A stretch of 64,000 nucleotides of DNA from Rhytidiadelphus loreus (Eukaryota > Streptophyta > Bryopsida > Hypnales > Hylocomiaceae): contig OX344762.1 of NCBI GenBank assembly GCA_947034895.1, positions 30,608,760-30,672,759 on the forward strand. Direction: 5' to 3'. Made by a program: the position numbers and the translations under genes. Positions 13,736 through 26,327 of the stretch are shown piece by piece; positions within the stretch are counted from its first letter, which is position 1; each line of letters starts with the position of its first letter. The notes under the pieces are model-generated. The model saw nothing but the letters and a program-made list of their open reading frames with translations, did not search any database and had not been told where the DNA came from.

Positions 13736-15020
13736 TTAACCCCTAAAGTCCCAAGGCCATTTTTCTGCCAAAACCACTCAAAACTACCACATTTGCTATG
13801 TTCACCTATGAAATAAATTCTTAAAATATTTTTTAGAACTTAACCGTTGGATCTTGTTTTAAACTTGTCTTAGATCAAATGATAGAAAATTTGTGATGTT
13901 TGACCGTGTAGATTGAAAGATAATAACATTCAAAGTGGAAGAAAAAAATTCTTTCAAGAAGTTGCTATGATTGCCCACAAAACAAGAAACTCCATAACTT
14001 TCACATCACTAATCCAAATGGAATGAAACAAAGCTTCTCATTTAGAAGAAAATATAATATACAAGAAAAAAAATATCAAATTTTTTTCAATTTTTTTGCT
14101 GCTCGGTCTCCCCCATTTTGAGGTTATTGTGGCATAATTTCTGCTCTTGGGCACCAATTGGAATAAAAATTATATTCCCCAAAAGCTCATAAGTTCACCT
14201 ATCTTATGAGAAAGTTTCAAAAAGTTTCAATAAAAATTGAGATCATAGGAGCCTGTCCAAAATCCATTTTCTCCCCCGTAGGGAAAATGGGACTTTAGGG
14301 GTTAAAAATAGCTTTTCTAAGAGATAAAAATTAGAAATTGGTTCTTCATACTTGAATCATTCCATTTTGATTAATGAGATGAAAGTTATAAGGAGTTTTA
14401 GTTTTCAGTGATTTATAGAATTTCTAGTCTAAAATATATTTTAAAGTCTTTTATTTTAAGTTAATTTTCAATATTTTTTGAAAAAAATAAAATCATAGGA
14501 TGTATATTGTTTATTACAACATTACACCAATTGGAATTGATATTTTTCAATTCCATAACTAAATTTTTATCAATTTAGTATTTTGGATCATTCTCTACTT
14601 TTTTCTATTTAGGGAATCCTATTTTTTTCCCACATGTTGTACAATTCCAAATGATTTGAAAATTTTCAAGTTTGTAGCCAACTTGCCTTGAAATTGAATC
14701 CAAAGAAGCACCACCAACATAGACATTTTTTCATACAAATGTGACCTTGACACCTTGTGAAGTGCAGCTGCCCATTTCTTCACAAGGCTTCCAAAAGGAT
14801 TTTTGCCCGGATTTTTGTCACTTCAAACACTGATATCTTGTAATCTACATGGTGGAAATTTCTGAGATTTTTCCCACATCTTTTCAAACCAGCTTACTAC
14901 AAGATCCTTTGGTTACATGTGTCCAAAAATGATTTTTCTTTAAAATTTGGTACTTGTACTAGAAATGACAATTTTGGAGCATTTTTGGTGAAAACATAGT
15001 TAAAAACCTTCAGGGTTTAA
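13736..15020. mobile_element. TTAACCCCTAAA-family elements 3 and 4, abutting or nested
   Basis: 13736-14304 has clean inverted ends (TTAACCCCTAAAGTCCCAAG and GGGACTTTAGGGGTTAA). Directly after it, 14305-15020 ends in CTTCAGGGTTTAA and is the inverse of 59829-60509. Either two elements lie side by side or one sits inside the other. Confidence 0.65.
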
Positions 15021-15202
15021 TTCCCTCTTAATTGTGACATGTAGAAATGATGAGAATTTCAATTTGAGTCAAAATTGACATCACGGACTCTCCCCAAGTC
15101 TCTTAATCTTGGCTTAGGAGAAAATTGAAGACCATGATAACTAAAGACCAACAACAAAGCATGCTAAGATGACAAGTGAGGAAGGACAAGAAGAAGAATA
15201 AG

Positions 15203-15861
15203 TAAACCCCTAAATGCCCAAGGCACCAAATTTTAGTGTCAATAATACTTTGAAGTTCAATAAAACCTAATCAAGTTATTATCTTTAGTAGTTTATATTT
15301 TTGAAAAATTCTTTGTGAACTATAGTTTTAGCATCAAAAATCTAATTTTGAAAATGAATGATTATGTTTTTTCTATTCAAGATTTTGTGCAAGGGTGTTC
15401 ATTGCAAATCTTGATTTTAAAGTGTTGAAGGCTTTTGGAAATGAGCCTCAAATACATTAGATCTAGGAGGATAAATCACATTAGAAATTCATTTAAAAAA
15501 ATTATAGAGAGGATTTGAAGAAGTTGTAAATTGATTGGAGTTATGCATGTTATGTCCTTTAACCTCATATTTTTTTGGTGACTAATTTTTTAATTTGTCA
15601 TGTGAAAAGAGGATTGAAAGACTTCAAATCACTTAAACAATTTTAACACCCTCATGATCAAACACTATAATCTTTTCAATCCATAAGTGACATTGTTGTG
15701 TTTTCTTGTCCCATGTGATCTCTAACATGTTTAGTTTGATTTTGTATGGTTGTAGTTTTTAAAAACACTAAAAAAACTTATCAAAATGTTGATTTTTTGT
15801 TCAATTTAGAGCAAATTTTAAGAAGCTTAATAAAAAAAGACCTTGCGTATTTAAGAATTAA
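15203..15861 (-). mobile_element. TTAACCCCTAAA-group element 5
   Basis: Begins TAAACCCCTAAATGCCCAAG and ends CCTTGCGTATTTAAGAATTAA. It is the reverse complement, with decay, of 28986-29631 along its whole length (for example TAACCTCATATTTTTTTGG against its inverse near 29270). Confidence 0.75.
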
Positions 15862-16526
15862 GTTCAAACTTTTATGTGACCTATAGGTAGTGGAGAAGAT
15901 GACAACTCTAGGTAGGTTCGAGAACGTTGGGTAGATGGAGTTGGACAACTCGGAAGCGCTTCAAAGCTTGGGCTAGCCAGAACGGCATGCCATCTAGTTT
16001 GAGATCTAGTCACTTAATCATAAAGTGACCCCTAATTTGTAGAAGGGATGTCACATGAAGGTTTTACTAAGAATCGTGAAAATGAAACACATCAGCAAAT
16101 TCCATGAAACCAAATTTGGGTGCTTTAAGGAGTTTCATCATGTGTTTTACTTAAACTCCATCTCTTAGTACTTCATTGTATACACTTTACGTTTAACTCT
16201 ATAAACCTCTCCAATCTCCACTTTGAGTTTATTCATAGCACAACCAATACCAAAATTCCAACTAACCACATATTTGTTACTACCAAGTCCCCGAAAAATG
16301 CCCAACAATATCAATAACAATGATCTTCGTATTTTTTTATTGCTAATTTTTCACCAATTGGCTACAGCTTGAAGATGTTGGCTATTTTGTGTAAATTATT
16401 TTTTTGTTTTTTTTCCATTAAAATAGCCATATTATTGCTTTATTTTCATACCAACCGCCAAATTTTACCTAGATACTATCATAGTTTTGATATAGATATA
16501 AGGTAGAAGTACCTATTTGTGATAAT

Positions 16527-17926
16527 TTAATCCCTAAAGGACCAACCTCTTATTTGGGGCACTATAGCTTTTGAGGGTAGATACATGTGAGTAGTGATTT
16601 GACTTATTCAAAAGCAAATTTTTGAAATTTGTGTGGACTAGGAAAATTTTAATATCTTCCAATCCATGGAAATTTAGGAAATCTTTTCCACATTTTCTCA
16701 ACCCACCCTCCTGTAAGATCCTATGGTTACTAGCCCTTTTTTTTGGCATGATGAGGCTAGATTGTTCCATTTCAAAATAAATGTCTATTTTTCACTAGAT
16801 AAAAGTAATCTTTTTTCGCCAACATTTTTCCATGTCTATTAACCCCAAAGTAACATGGAATTTTTTTCCTTTTAGAATTGCTTGTACAAGTGTTCATTTT
16901 TGAATTTTCCTCCAAGCAAATTAGTTGCTTTTCAAGTAAATCCAAGCATAGAAATGGAAACTATAGTGGTCTACAAATTAATTCAAAATTTGTGAATTAG
17001 TGATAATGTTATTAAGTATATTTTTTTGCATGGAAAAATGCTATCAGTAGACAAAAAGGAGTAGGTTCAAATGGTGTTCTTCTTGCTTTGGATGCCTTGT
17101 ACAACTAGCAAACTTCCAAATTAGCCACAAATTTCTCTACAAAATTTTAGCTTAGCAAACAAACAACTACCTCTACTTTATAAAATAAAAAAAGCTCAAA
17201 TGACCTAATGTACTTGATGTCTTTTACACAAGTAGGTCCAACACTTCAAATGGAGGACCATTTCTTTCAAAACATGAGCAAAATTAGTAAAATGAAAACC
17301 AAGCAAACCCGAGCAAGAAAAAGCATCCATACATTGAATGAAAGCGGTAAATAAAATTTGGGGCAATTTCAACAGCCAAATCTTCGGCAAGGCAAGAACA
17401 AAGATCTTCAGCCTCACTAGTCGTTTCTCTGCAGCATTCAAAGATTTCTGTCTAATCTGAAACTTTGGAGCGGATTAGAAATCACAATCTTTTCTTGAAT
17501 TCCATGTATTTGGTGTCATTGGGTAGGTTTTCCGAAATCCTACAAATGTTTTTTGTTGTATTTTTCCATCCAAGTTTAGCAAATGATGCCAAATTGGGGT
17601 TGAAATACTTCGAGGACACATTCTGTCACCTCAATGTCACTTTGGGGTTAAAAATGTGGATGTAGTTGCCAAATTTGGATGAAAAAGTGCATGAATATGA
17701 CTTAAAAGTGTTTTTTGGACCAAAAGATGGATGAATGTAGAAATGCAATGTTTCACCAAATTTTAAGTCATTGCCATCTTGGCACTCTTTTTGAAAGTAG
17801 AAAAAAAGGACTAACAATTTCATAGGCAAAAAAATGTTTTTTTCTCAACTTTCATAATTGTATTACAAATGGCAATTTAGAAGCAGTTTTTTAGTGAAAA
17901 CATAATTGAAGAATTTTAGGGGTTAA
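16527..17926. mobile_element. TTAACCCC-family elements, one truncated and one complete
   Basis: A left end at 16527 (TTAATCCCTAAAGGACC) lacks a clear partner. A second element starts at 16839 (TTAACCCCAAAG) and ends at 17926 (TTTTAGGGGTTAA), about 1.09 kb. Family internal sequence is present in both. Confidence 0.5.
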
Positions 17927-18069
17927 GCATTTGAACCTGTAAGATGTAGGACAATCATGGAGAAACTGAGTTCAATGTGTGTAAACATAAAAACGAGGAA
18001 GTATGCAAAAAATAAGAAATAAAGAAATAAATTTTTCAAGGCTCAATATTTTGTTCTATACAAGTGTGC

Positions 18070-18364
18070 CATTAGAGGATTTTTCAGGCCATTGAGAGAC
18101 CTCGAGTTCCCTGACGTTCCTGGACTGGGTGAACGTCACAGAAGCAACAGTCCAACGTGGCACACAAATTGCCATGTCAGACTACATTAATTAATTTTTA
18201 ATATTTTTTAAAATATTTTAAAACTATATATATATATTTATAAATTTTTTATTATTTTTAAATTTTTAAATTTTTAATTAAATAATCTGACTATCCAGCC
18301 ATGGTTTGCAGCATTGAGAACTATGGCTAGATGATCTCTTAGAGGCCTCATTTCTCCCCTAATG
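18070..18364. mobile_element. CATTAG-family MITE, copy B
   Basis: Starts CATTAGAGGATTTTTCAGG, ends CCTCATTTCTCCCCTAATG. The AT-only core lies at about 18185-18285, flanked by short inner inverted repeats (TTCCTGGACTGG region). Confidence 0.65.
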
Positions 18365-18558
18365 ATTTTTCATGTGGACCCATTCCGATTTCATAGATTC
18401 ACCTATTACAGTTAGCTTTGGCACTTCTCCCCAAGCAAGGAGGGAAGACAAATGAGTAGACCCAAAGATACAAATATAGAATATTTTTCAATGAATATTA
18501 CATCCACCTATTGTCCACAACAGATCACCCTAAAAAACCTTCACCGGGACGTATGAAA

Positions 18559-18705
18559 CATTAAATAAGTTTCTACTATTGTACAAAGTTGTGAGTTTCC
18601 CTGCGTTCCCAAACTCTGGGAATGTCACCACGCAGGCTGCTGATGTTCCCAGCAACGGGAACCAGCCTAAATCGGCCCTCCCAGAGGACTGAATCCCATC
18701 TAATG
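18559..18705. mobile_element. CATTAG-family MITE, copy C (core deleted)
   Basis: Right end GAATCCCATCTAATG with the family segment GGGAACCAGCCT and CGGCCCTCC. The left end is weak (CATTAAATAAG). At 147 bases it lacks the AT-rich core. Confidence 0.5.
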
Positions 18706-18854
18706 TAGGTTCTTCTACTATAGCCAAGTACAATATCACCCCAAGTATCAGAGGATTCAGAGGAATATTGAAGAAACAACTGGCTAATTCTCTCAAATGA
18801 TAAAATAAAAACAATAGTGGGTAGCCTTCATATTCGATTGACAGTCAGTACTAA

Positions 18855-19045
18855 AAACACGTGGACTGGAGACTTGTACGGTGGCTGATTCGACCGCTTG
18901 CTAATGAAGCCCAGTAATAACAACACCTGAGAGGTGAGATGTAGCAGCCAACTTTAGTGGGCCACCGCTAAATATAAACCTCTCCAAATTCACCACTGCA
19001 GGCATGTAGCCGGCTCTTCAAACCAGTTGCAAGGCTCCATAGGCG
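18855..19045 (+). promoter_or_regulatory. Promoter/leader block of the GT92 gene, duplicated downstream
   Basis: This block shares ordered matches with 24185-24380: TTGTACGGTG, then TAATGAAGC/AAATGAAGCG, then AACCAGTTG followed by a similar TAGGCG. The segments lie in the same orientation on either side of the GT92 gene. Confidence 0.55.
18973..18978 (+). promoter_or_regulatory. Possible TATA box of the GT92 gene
   Basis: TATAAA, followed by the start of a GC-richer segment, about 370 bases before the chosen ATG. If used, the leader would be about 330 bases and contain several upstream ATGs (for example at 19027). The block is partly duplicated at 24185-24380. Confidence 0.4.
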
Positions 19046-19339
19046 GCAAACACAACCTCCAAACGATTCACTTTTACACAGAGCGCCTCCAGATCCCCGA
19101 TTCTCCCATTCCCCAATCTCGGAGGAAACATAGCAACTTTCACGGGCCGGCCACCGTACCTTCCCAAGCTGGTCATGGAGCTGGTCATGTTCAGTTGTCC
19201 GTGAATATCGATCATGGAATGATGCAATGTGAGCATCGGAGCATCGTGATCCAGCTTACGAGCTAGCATTGGGAGCCTGTGAGCATTCAACTGATTGACA
19301 TTGTGGTCCCCTGGTGCTGGAGCTCAGAGTTTAGCAACG

Positions 19340-22300
19340 ATGAGGCCGACGAAGGATTCCACAGTGCGCAAGGTGATAGTATCGTTGCTGGCGGCCGTCG
19401 TCATCCTCATTCCACTCTCCCTCGCGCTCAACCGACTGTCGCTCAGCACCGAAGGATTCAATGTCGCGGAGGTTTTCTCGGGAGGTCGCGCCGCCTCCCA
19501 GCCGGTCTCGGCTGCAGCGCCGCCAAGTAGGGACTCAGATTTCACGGATCTTGTCAATGAAGAATTTCTAGAAGTGGCGGATTCCAGCTTGACGCTGCAG
19601 GATGGCGCAGACGGCAGAAATGCGAGCAGCATGGCACCTGCACTGTCCACTGGAAATCAAACAGAGACGCTCGAGGCCTCTGGGGGTCCTTCTCCACGGG
19701 CTCCATCATCTCCACTGGCTGCGTCTCCACTGGCTGCATCTCCACGGGCACCATCATCTCCTGTTGTGGTTGTGTCTTCTCCACCCACGTCTGACAATGC
19801 TGCAAATGTTGATAATGTTCTCGAGAGCTCTTCCTCTTCTTCGACAGATTACACTCCGTCGTGGGACAGGAGCCAAGCGAAGCGTCAGCGCGTCTTCCAG
19901 CCCGCAAGTCTCCCTCACTACTCGTTCGTGAAGTTCAGCGCGTACCGTCAGTCTCTCCGCACGTTTATCGTCACGGGGATCACGTCCTACGTCGCGCGAG
20001 CTTTCGACCGCGGCCGCATTGTGCACACATGCGAGTGGCACTCCCTCCTTAACGAAACCGTCGCGGAGACCACTCCTGATCACATTTACTGGAAGTCGGA
20101 CGAGAACGGCGGAACCTACAGCCCGACCACCATCAACTGCACCTTCGGGGCAGAAATCGGCGCGGATGGGAAAGGTGGGTTACTCGTGCTCAGAATCTCG
20201 ACTGGGTACGATCGGTGGGAGCAGAACTTGCCAGTGGTGGCGATGGAGGAGCGCCCTGGGGAATTTGAGGTAGTCTTGACGCCACCCGAGAAACTGCCGT
20301 TCAAGTACGCGTTTTGCGGGGCGCCCATGCACGGGACGGTGCGAGCCGACTGGGTGCTGGACTGGATGACGTACCACCATTTCCTTGCGAATGGGAGCGC
20401 GCATTTCTTCTTCTACAACTTGGGAGGGCTAAAGGAAGCGGACAGACTGAAGTTTCAGAGGTTCACGGAGGCGGGGAAGCTGAGTGTCACTGATATTCTG
20501 GATCCCAACCTTGTTTCGGATTACCCGACTTGGTATTACCATCAAGTGCTGCTCATCAATGACTGTCTACACCGCTCAAGATTCGTGGCGCAGCGGGTTT
20601 TCTTCATCGATTACGACGAGTTCGTGCAGGTGGGGACGGATCTGGAACCTTCCAACGAAGTGTGTCGGTTTTTGCATGCAGTCTGTTGAAGCTAGGTAGG
20701 TTCGAATGTTTTTTGACATCAGCGACTTGCAAACCTTTCGGCATGAACTTCGTGAATGTGGTTGATTAGATCTACTTACCAGATGTTCGTAGAAATTTTG
20801 AGGGTTCCATGATATTCCATGATGTTGTACAAAACTCAAGAGAAATTAGCCACTTAACCCTCTAGGGACGCTGCAGCCAAAAATTGGCAGATACGAGACC
20901 TTCCAAATCACTGTAGAAATGCACGTATTGGTCGAAAAATCAGATCATTTCTGGCAAAGTACCTTGTTGATAGGTCTTGTCCTCTCGGGGTTGAGTTAAC
21001 AAAGAGATGATGAACAAGGTGAGGTTCAAATTTTCAGTTTGGTGCCATCACCGAAGAGGGCGAGATGGGAATGAAGCTGAAGGTTGGAGTTCTACTCCCA
21101 AATTGCCACTTGCGCATGTGCGTTCAAGCCAGTGATGAATTTTGAACTATGTTTGTTGCCCTTGTTGCTGTGGTGATTAATTTTCGAATAGATTCCTGCT
21201 CCGGATACGCTATCTGAATTCATGGCGCGCCATGAGAAGGAGCCTTGGGTGAGCTTGGGGAGCATGTATGCCAACACCAAAGACTGTCGTGGCGTTGAGC
21301 CTGGAAAAGTGAAAGCGCCCTTGGAGCGCATGTTGTGGCGTCGGCCTGTCCCCGAGTGCCGCGTGAAGCCGCCCGCTACCACCATCCCCGACCCGTGGCT
21401 TTGTATAGGTCCTCTGGGCCGGCGAAAATTCGTCGCCAATCCTCGAGAGGTACGTCCTCCGCTGTCCTTTTTTGAGTCCGAGTTAGTGATTATTTTAGAC
21501 CTTGATGAATGGACAATGGAAGTTGAACAAGAGAATCAATGTTGTAGAATTCACAATAGAGTTATGAATTCAACAAAATTTTGTTGATTGCATTGAACTG
21601 ACAAGAGCATCCTCAGTCCTGGCCCGGTGTGAGAGCACTGTAACTGTATATCCCGGGCATGTTCGTGCGGACGCTTTTTAAACGAGGCAGACCCTGGCAT
21701 CGGCGTCTCAACCCCTTCACTTTACCCGGAATCCCAAAGCACCTGACGTCCTACCTTTGGACACTACTCACATTGCTAGAGTCTGAGACAGATGGATGAC
21801 TAGGTGGAGGAGTTGCATGTTTGGTCGTCATTGCTATGATTCGCTTTGACCACAGTTGTTGGCTCACTTGTCGCGCTTTGTATAAAAGCAAATCTACCAT
21901 GAGAGCCAAAATCTAACTCTTGAGCTTGATAGAGGTCGCATTGGGGCATTTTTAATGTTTCTGACTCTCGTTACCGTTACTGCGTCAGTATACTGTTTCC
22001 ATTGAGGATGCTCTAAGGCGAAATTATGGATTCTTGAAATGTGTTCATCGTGCTGAATACTGATGAAGTGAAGTAGTTCAATGCTAATCTCATTGTCACC
22101 CAAAAGAATTAGTTTTCAGTAGTCAATAACCAATGAAGAGATCAATGATAATCATTGAACACGTCCACATACAATTGCAAACTGATACTTTTCAGCGTCA
22201 ATCTAAATTTGTCATGTTGTGTGCATGCACACCTGATCGATTGGCGTCTTATGCATGTCAAGTTGTGAACATGCATGGGAGTGCTGCTCGAAGCATTGAG

Positions 22301-22584
22301 CGTCAGAGTTGAATTGCACTTGTGTCCTGACACCTCTGCTATATATCCTATTGCAGACATTCGCCGCGGGAGTGCATTGGGTGACCATCCCCGAGACCGG
22401 ACTGAACCTCCCGGCCAACGAGGCACACATTTTGCATTACCGCAGTGCACCCCTTCCGAAGCTCAAGTTGTGTTCCAACAGTGTCACACAGGATTCGGAG
22501 GAGCAGGCGGTCTTGGATGATGGCTGGATTCGAGATGAGTCAACTTCGAAGACCTATTCCGAGGCCAAATCCTTCCCCATCTAA
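19340..22584 (+). CDS. GT92 family glycosyltransferase, galactan synthase (GALS)-like
   Basis: Three exons join in phase 0: 19340-20629, 21192-21449, 22357-22584, about 591 residues. A type II membrane layout is visible: a short basic tail, a signal anchor at about residues 12-33 (VIVSLLAAVVILIPL), then a Ser/Pro-rich stem to about 190 with repeated SPLA/SPRA units. The catalytic region resembles plant DUF23/GT92 proteins of the GALS group, which extend beta-1,4-galactan on pectic RG-I in the Golgi. Marks are YAFCGAPMHG, WYYHQVLLINDCLHRSR and the DxD-type motif DYD (residues 424-426) in FFIDYDEFVQ. Exon 2 (IPAPDTLSEF, FVANPRE) and exon 3 (AGVHWV, EAHILHYRS) match the family C-terminus. An upstream in-frame ATG at 19295 would add 15 residues before the anchor; I prefer 19340. 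Substrate is inferred from family only. Confidence 0.88.
21604..22014. mobile_element. MITE in GT92 intron 2
   Basis: Terminal inverted repeats AGAGCATCCTCA at the left and TGAGGATGCTCT at the right bound 411 bases inside intron 2. GAGCATC-type ends recall common plant MITEs. No clear target duplication was found. Confidence 0.7.
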
Positions 22585-24184
22585 GAGCACTCAGTCAAGA
22601 GAATCCTTTGACATCATTCCAATTCAAGCCGTTTCATTGATTTCCGAACTTTGAAGACTGCATTTTTTTCGTGTCTCCACGGGCTCCAATTGAGCCGAAA
22701 GAGTAGGTTTTATAACTTCTGACCAGACAACAGGAGAGTCGCTTCACTGCATTCCATCCGCCACTCCACCAAAGTGCCCAGAAACAAATTTCTTGATCTC
22801 TCTCATGAGGTAGAAAGTCTCTAGTAGTCGACTGGCGATCTGTAGCTGGGTATTACGAAAGCAGCTGTGTACAATATTGACGGTATTGCGATTGGAAGCG
22901 TCCGTTTGTCTTTCTCATGTAAATTGAATTTCATTTTTGACAGCACTACCCCTTCAAACATTATCCAGAAACAGACATTCTCGAAAGTTTCTACGAACGC
23001 ATTTGCGGGACTGATGGATTGCGTTAATTGAATCTGTATTTCATTTAAATTTTCATTTGTTATGTAGAGACGAAGAGAATTCTGAAAGTACGGGTTCATC
23101 TGTACTTCACGGGATTCAATCACACTCTCTGTATTTGCTTGGTAAATAGTTACCGTACAAGCCGCTACTCATCTTATTTAGAATGTAGGCCAAGGTTCCA
23201 TCCCTGGTGAAAAGATGCGCAATTTGGGGTGTGAACTGCTTTGGTAACTGTGATTTGCCAACCAACTACTATATATTATTTTGAAGCCGTTTGTTTCCAT
23301 TGTCAAATGTCTAAATTTGAGTCTTCTTGTACCTATTCGAAGTACTTCAAGATGCACTCCCAAGTTAGAAGTCCAAGTTCTTATTATAAACCGGTGCAAA
23401 GTTAGAAGTTTAATTTGGAGGCGTCAATTCCGGAGTGGCGGGACGGAGGACGGATGTCCCAACCATGTACAGTATCGCAAATAAGAAACGCTGGCCCTGA
23501 CTGCGAACTCCGTGCCCTGGATTCCTGGAAGCCACGAAGAATCCGTGATCCCACTCAAACTTTTTTCTGCTCCAATCTCCGAAGAACCCCCATTAAGTCA
23601 TTAACAGCAGATTCGTCACTGCCACTGCCACTGCCAGGTGCTCGAGGTGTGCTGAAATACTAATGAATGTACCCCGGCACCTCCGGTGGCTTCCAGTTGA
23701 CAGCCGATTCGCATTGACAAATACTACAAATGTCGTCAATTAGTATCAATGACTATTTTCAGAGTTCGATGAATCATTACCCCGGCTGAAATACTCTTTT
23801 TCTTTTTCTTCCTTTTTAATTCACGCGGTCACTTTTCCAAATCAGGAGTTATTGCAAGATTCCACACCTACCTGTGGATAATGATAATGTTTTTGTTTAT
23901 GTTTTGACGCAAATAAAGATTACCTTTACTGCAAGAAAAAACCTGTGGATAATGTTTCATTGACGAATGCCTTGTTATTGAGAATAAGTTATACGGAATT
24001 GTCAATGCGTGCTCGGCTAGAATGCTACGAGTACATGATTGATCTGTACTTTTTTGAGTTTGTAGTAGTGTAACGTACACTGTAAGGTGTACCCTGTTCA
24101 GTGATTATAAATTTTTCAATTTTATTTTATTTTTTGGCTCACGTTGAGTTTCTTTCAACAGTTGTAACTTAACTTAGTGCAACT

Positions 24185-24380
24185 GAACACCACCTGGAGA
24201 TTTGTACGGTGATTCCACCTCTAGCAAATGAAGCGCTAAGCTTAGAAACTCCCAGTTTATGTGCCGTAAGCTTCAGGGACTCTTTAAGGTAGCCGACCTC
24301 TTTCCGATCAGTTACTCATTTTTGCTAGCTAGGCTGTCATGTTTCCAACCAGTTGTGGTGTAGGCGACATCTCACGTAGC
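24185..24380 (+). repeat. Decayed second copy of the GT92 promoter block
   Basis: Ordered short matches to 18855-19045 (GAGATTTGTACGGTG, AAATGAAGCG, AACCAGTTG) lie about 1.6 kb beyond the GT92 stop codon. No coding sequence resembling the enzyme follows. It may be the remnant of a tandem duplication whose coding part was lost, or a separate repeat that was recruited as a promoter. Confidence 0.5.
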
Positions 24381-24608
24381 ACAAATGTTGGGGAAGTGTA
24401 CATTGAAAGCATACAATGATCATAAGGTGTACATTGGAAGTCACAATTATCACCTACATTGAAGCATGTAATCAGCCTGTGGTTGAAAATATGGTGACCT
24501 ATATAACAAGAATAGGTTGAATGGAATCTTCACGAAAAAAATTTGTGATAATTTTGTTTTTAGGGAGGAAAATGTAAAAAAAATATGAAATCACTTTGAA
24601 ATCTATTC

Positions 24609-24910
24609 ATTAGATGTGATTTACCTATTGGGAAGGTCTGTGAGTTCTCAAGTGGGGAACCCCCGAAACTGCCCGAAACTGGCTGTTCACGAGCTCTGCT
24701 GACTTGGTCGAGAGACTACTACGTCGTTTTAAATAAATAAATAAATAAACTTTGTTTTTCATTTTAAGAACTTTAAATTTTTTATTTTTTTTATTTTTTG
24801 AAAAAAATAAATTTGGCATCCGCGTTCGATGGGGCCCCAGGGGAACGGAGCTGGGAACAACCCTGAAATGTCCCTCCAGTCCCTCCAGCCCCTCCGGATC
24901 CCATCTAATG
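24609..24910. mobile_element. CATTAG-family MITE, copy D
   Basis: Ends CATTAGATGTGATTTACC and GGATCCCATCTAATG. GC-rich arms flank an AAATA/TTTTA core. It is strongly similar to copy G at 50849 along most of its length. Confidence 0.8.
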
Positions 24911-25970
24911 TCTATAAATGGGGAAATTTTCCCCTTCACCATATCCATATGACAAATATGTTGAATTGCTTAAGTGATCAAAAAGAAGTTGACTACCTTA
25001 CATGTATCAATCATTAGAGGAATTGCATAATAGGTGCTACATGAAAAAATAGCCATTGCACTTTCATATGAATCCAATGGATGGCAAGGGAAGCAATAAA
25101 AAATTCACATGTATTAAATTTACTAGTCTCCACCAATGAAAGTTTTACTAGTCTCCACCATCCACCAATATTGGTGAAACTTCAACTCTTCATTTCCCGC
25201 TTGTCCACCCCAAGAAGGCAATAAGTGGAGTTGCTTTTGTCTTCTTGTATAAATTAGCTGTAAACTTGCCCACCACACAAGCATGTAATTGCCCTAATGG
25301 TACGGTAGGTGGAGGTCAGATTTGGTACAAGACTGATAAGTACACCTAATTTCAACCTAGCTCTTTATAAAATCATGCACTCTAGATTCTTGCCTAAAAT
25401 ATATTCTGCCCACTATTCATGAGACTCTATGATTGGTTTTAGAAACACCTATTATCAACACTTTGAAAATTGATAGTTTATTCATATGGTATCCAAAAAA
25501 ATGTATTCCAAGATAAAAAAAAAATTCTTTTGATTATCAATAAGACCTCAAAAAAGGTTTTCAATGTACTAATGGGAACCATGATGAATTGCTTATTTGT
25601 GCGATTTTAGATGTAGTTACCTTGAAGGTGCTAAAATGGAATTTTCATGCTAGATTTTGGACAAGTCCACGTCAACTTTGCACCAATCATTCAATACCAT
25701 GTAGCACTTTTCTTTTACAAAAACAACATAAGTTACATCAAATCTGACCTTCACGTAGGGTAGTGTAAAAATGAAAAGAATCTTTATTCTCACCAACCTA
25801 CTATTCACACCAACTTGAATTTAATTGGAATATTTTTATATTCCTTATAATCTCAAAAGTATAGGTCCATGATTGTTGATTTCAAGCCTCATTGTCCATC
25901 ACTCTACTACTCTATTGCCACTATGCAACAAGATATGAATGAACCATTTTACATTTATTTTTCAAAGATA

Positions 25971-26311
25971 TGGGCAATTTCGTTAAATTGATGGTATTCC
26001 ATATGCCATTTTCAGACCACCCGGTCTAAATTGTATAAGTGACATCTAGCCATCTAGGATAGATATAGATTTTAGGGGTCTTTGATTTATATAGATTTCT
26101 GAAATCTAGGATTGGTATATATTTCAAATCGTGCAGTTTGAACCTAGAGTTTGAATTTAAAAAGTGACATCTAGGATAGGTGTAAATTTTAGAAATCTAG
26201 GAAAGATATAGATTTCAAACATCTAAGACAATTGTACATTTTAGACCGCCTAGTCTAAATCATAAAAACTGCCAAACTACCAGAATGATGTCATTTTAAA
26301 GAAATTGCCCA
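25971..26311. mobile_element. TGGGCAATTT-ended element, copy 1
   Basis: Inverted ends TGGGCAATTTCGTTAAA and TTTAAAGAAATTGCCCA enclose 341 bases of short repeated pieces (ATCTAGGATAG, ATATAGATTT, CGGTCTAAA). Flanking TA on both sides is compatible with a TA duplication. Confidence 0.65.
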
Positions 26312-26327
26312 TAGATGAAGTCATACA

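Larger units (their letters stand above)
8895..18840. other. Gene-free repeat region between SWC2 and GT92
   Basis: Mostly TTAACCC-type elements and two CATTAG copies, plus diverged AT-rich filler. I see no coding exon. Confidence 0.6.

Noticed and set aside
9581..14304. Telomere-like CCCTAAA motifs
   Set aside because: They occur singly at element ends, never in tandem, so they are not interstitial telomere arrays.
19554..20083. Several long open frames on both strands within GT92 exon 1
   Set aside because: GC-rich coding sequence commonly opens other frames; the GT92 frame alone shows domain motifs.
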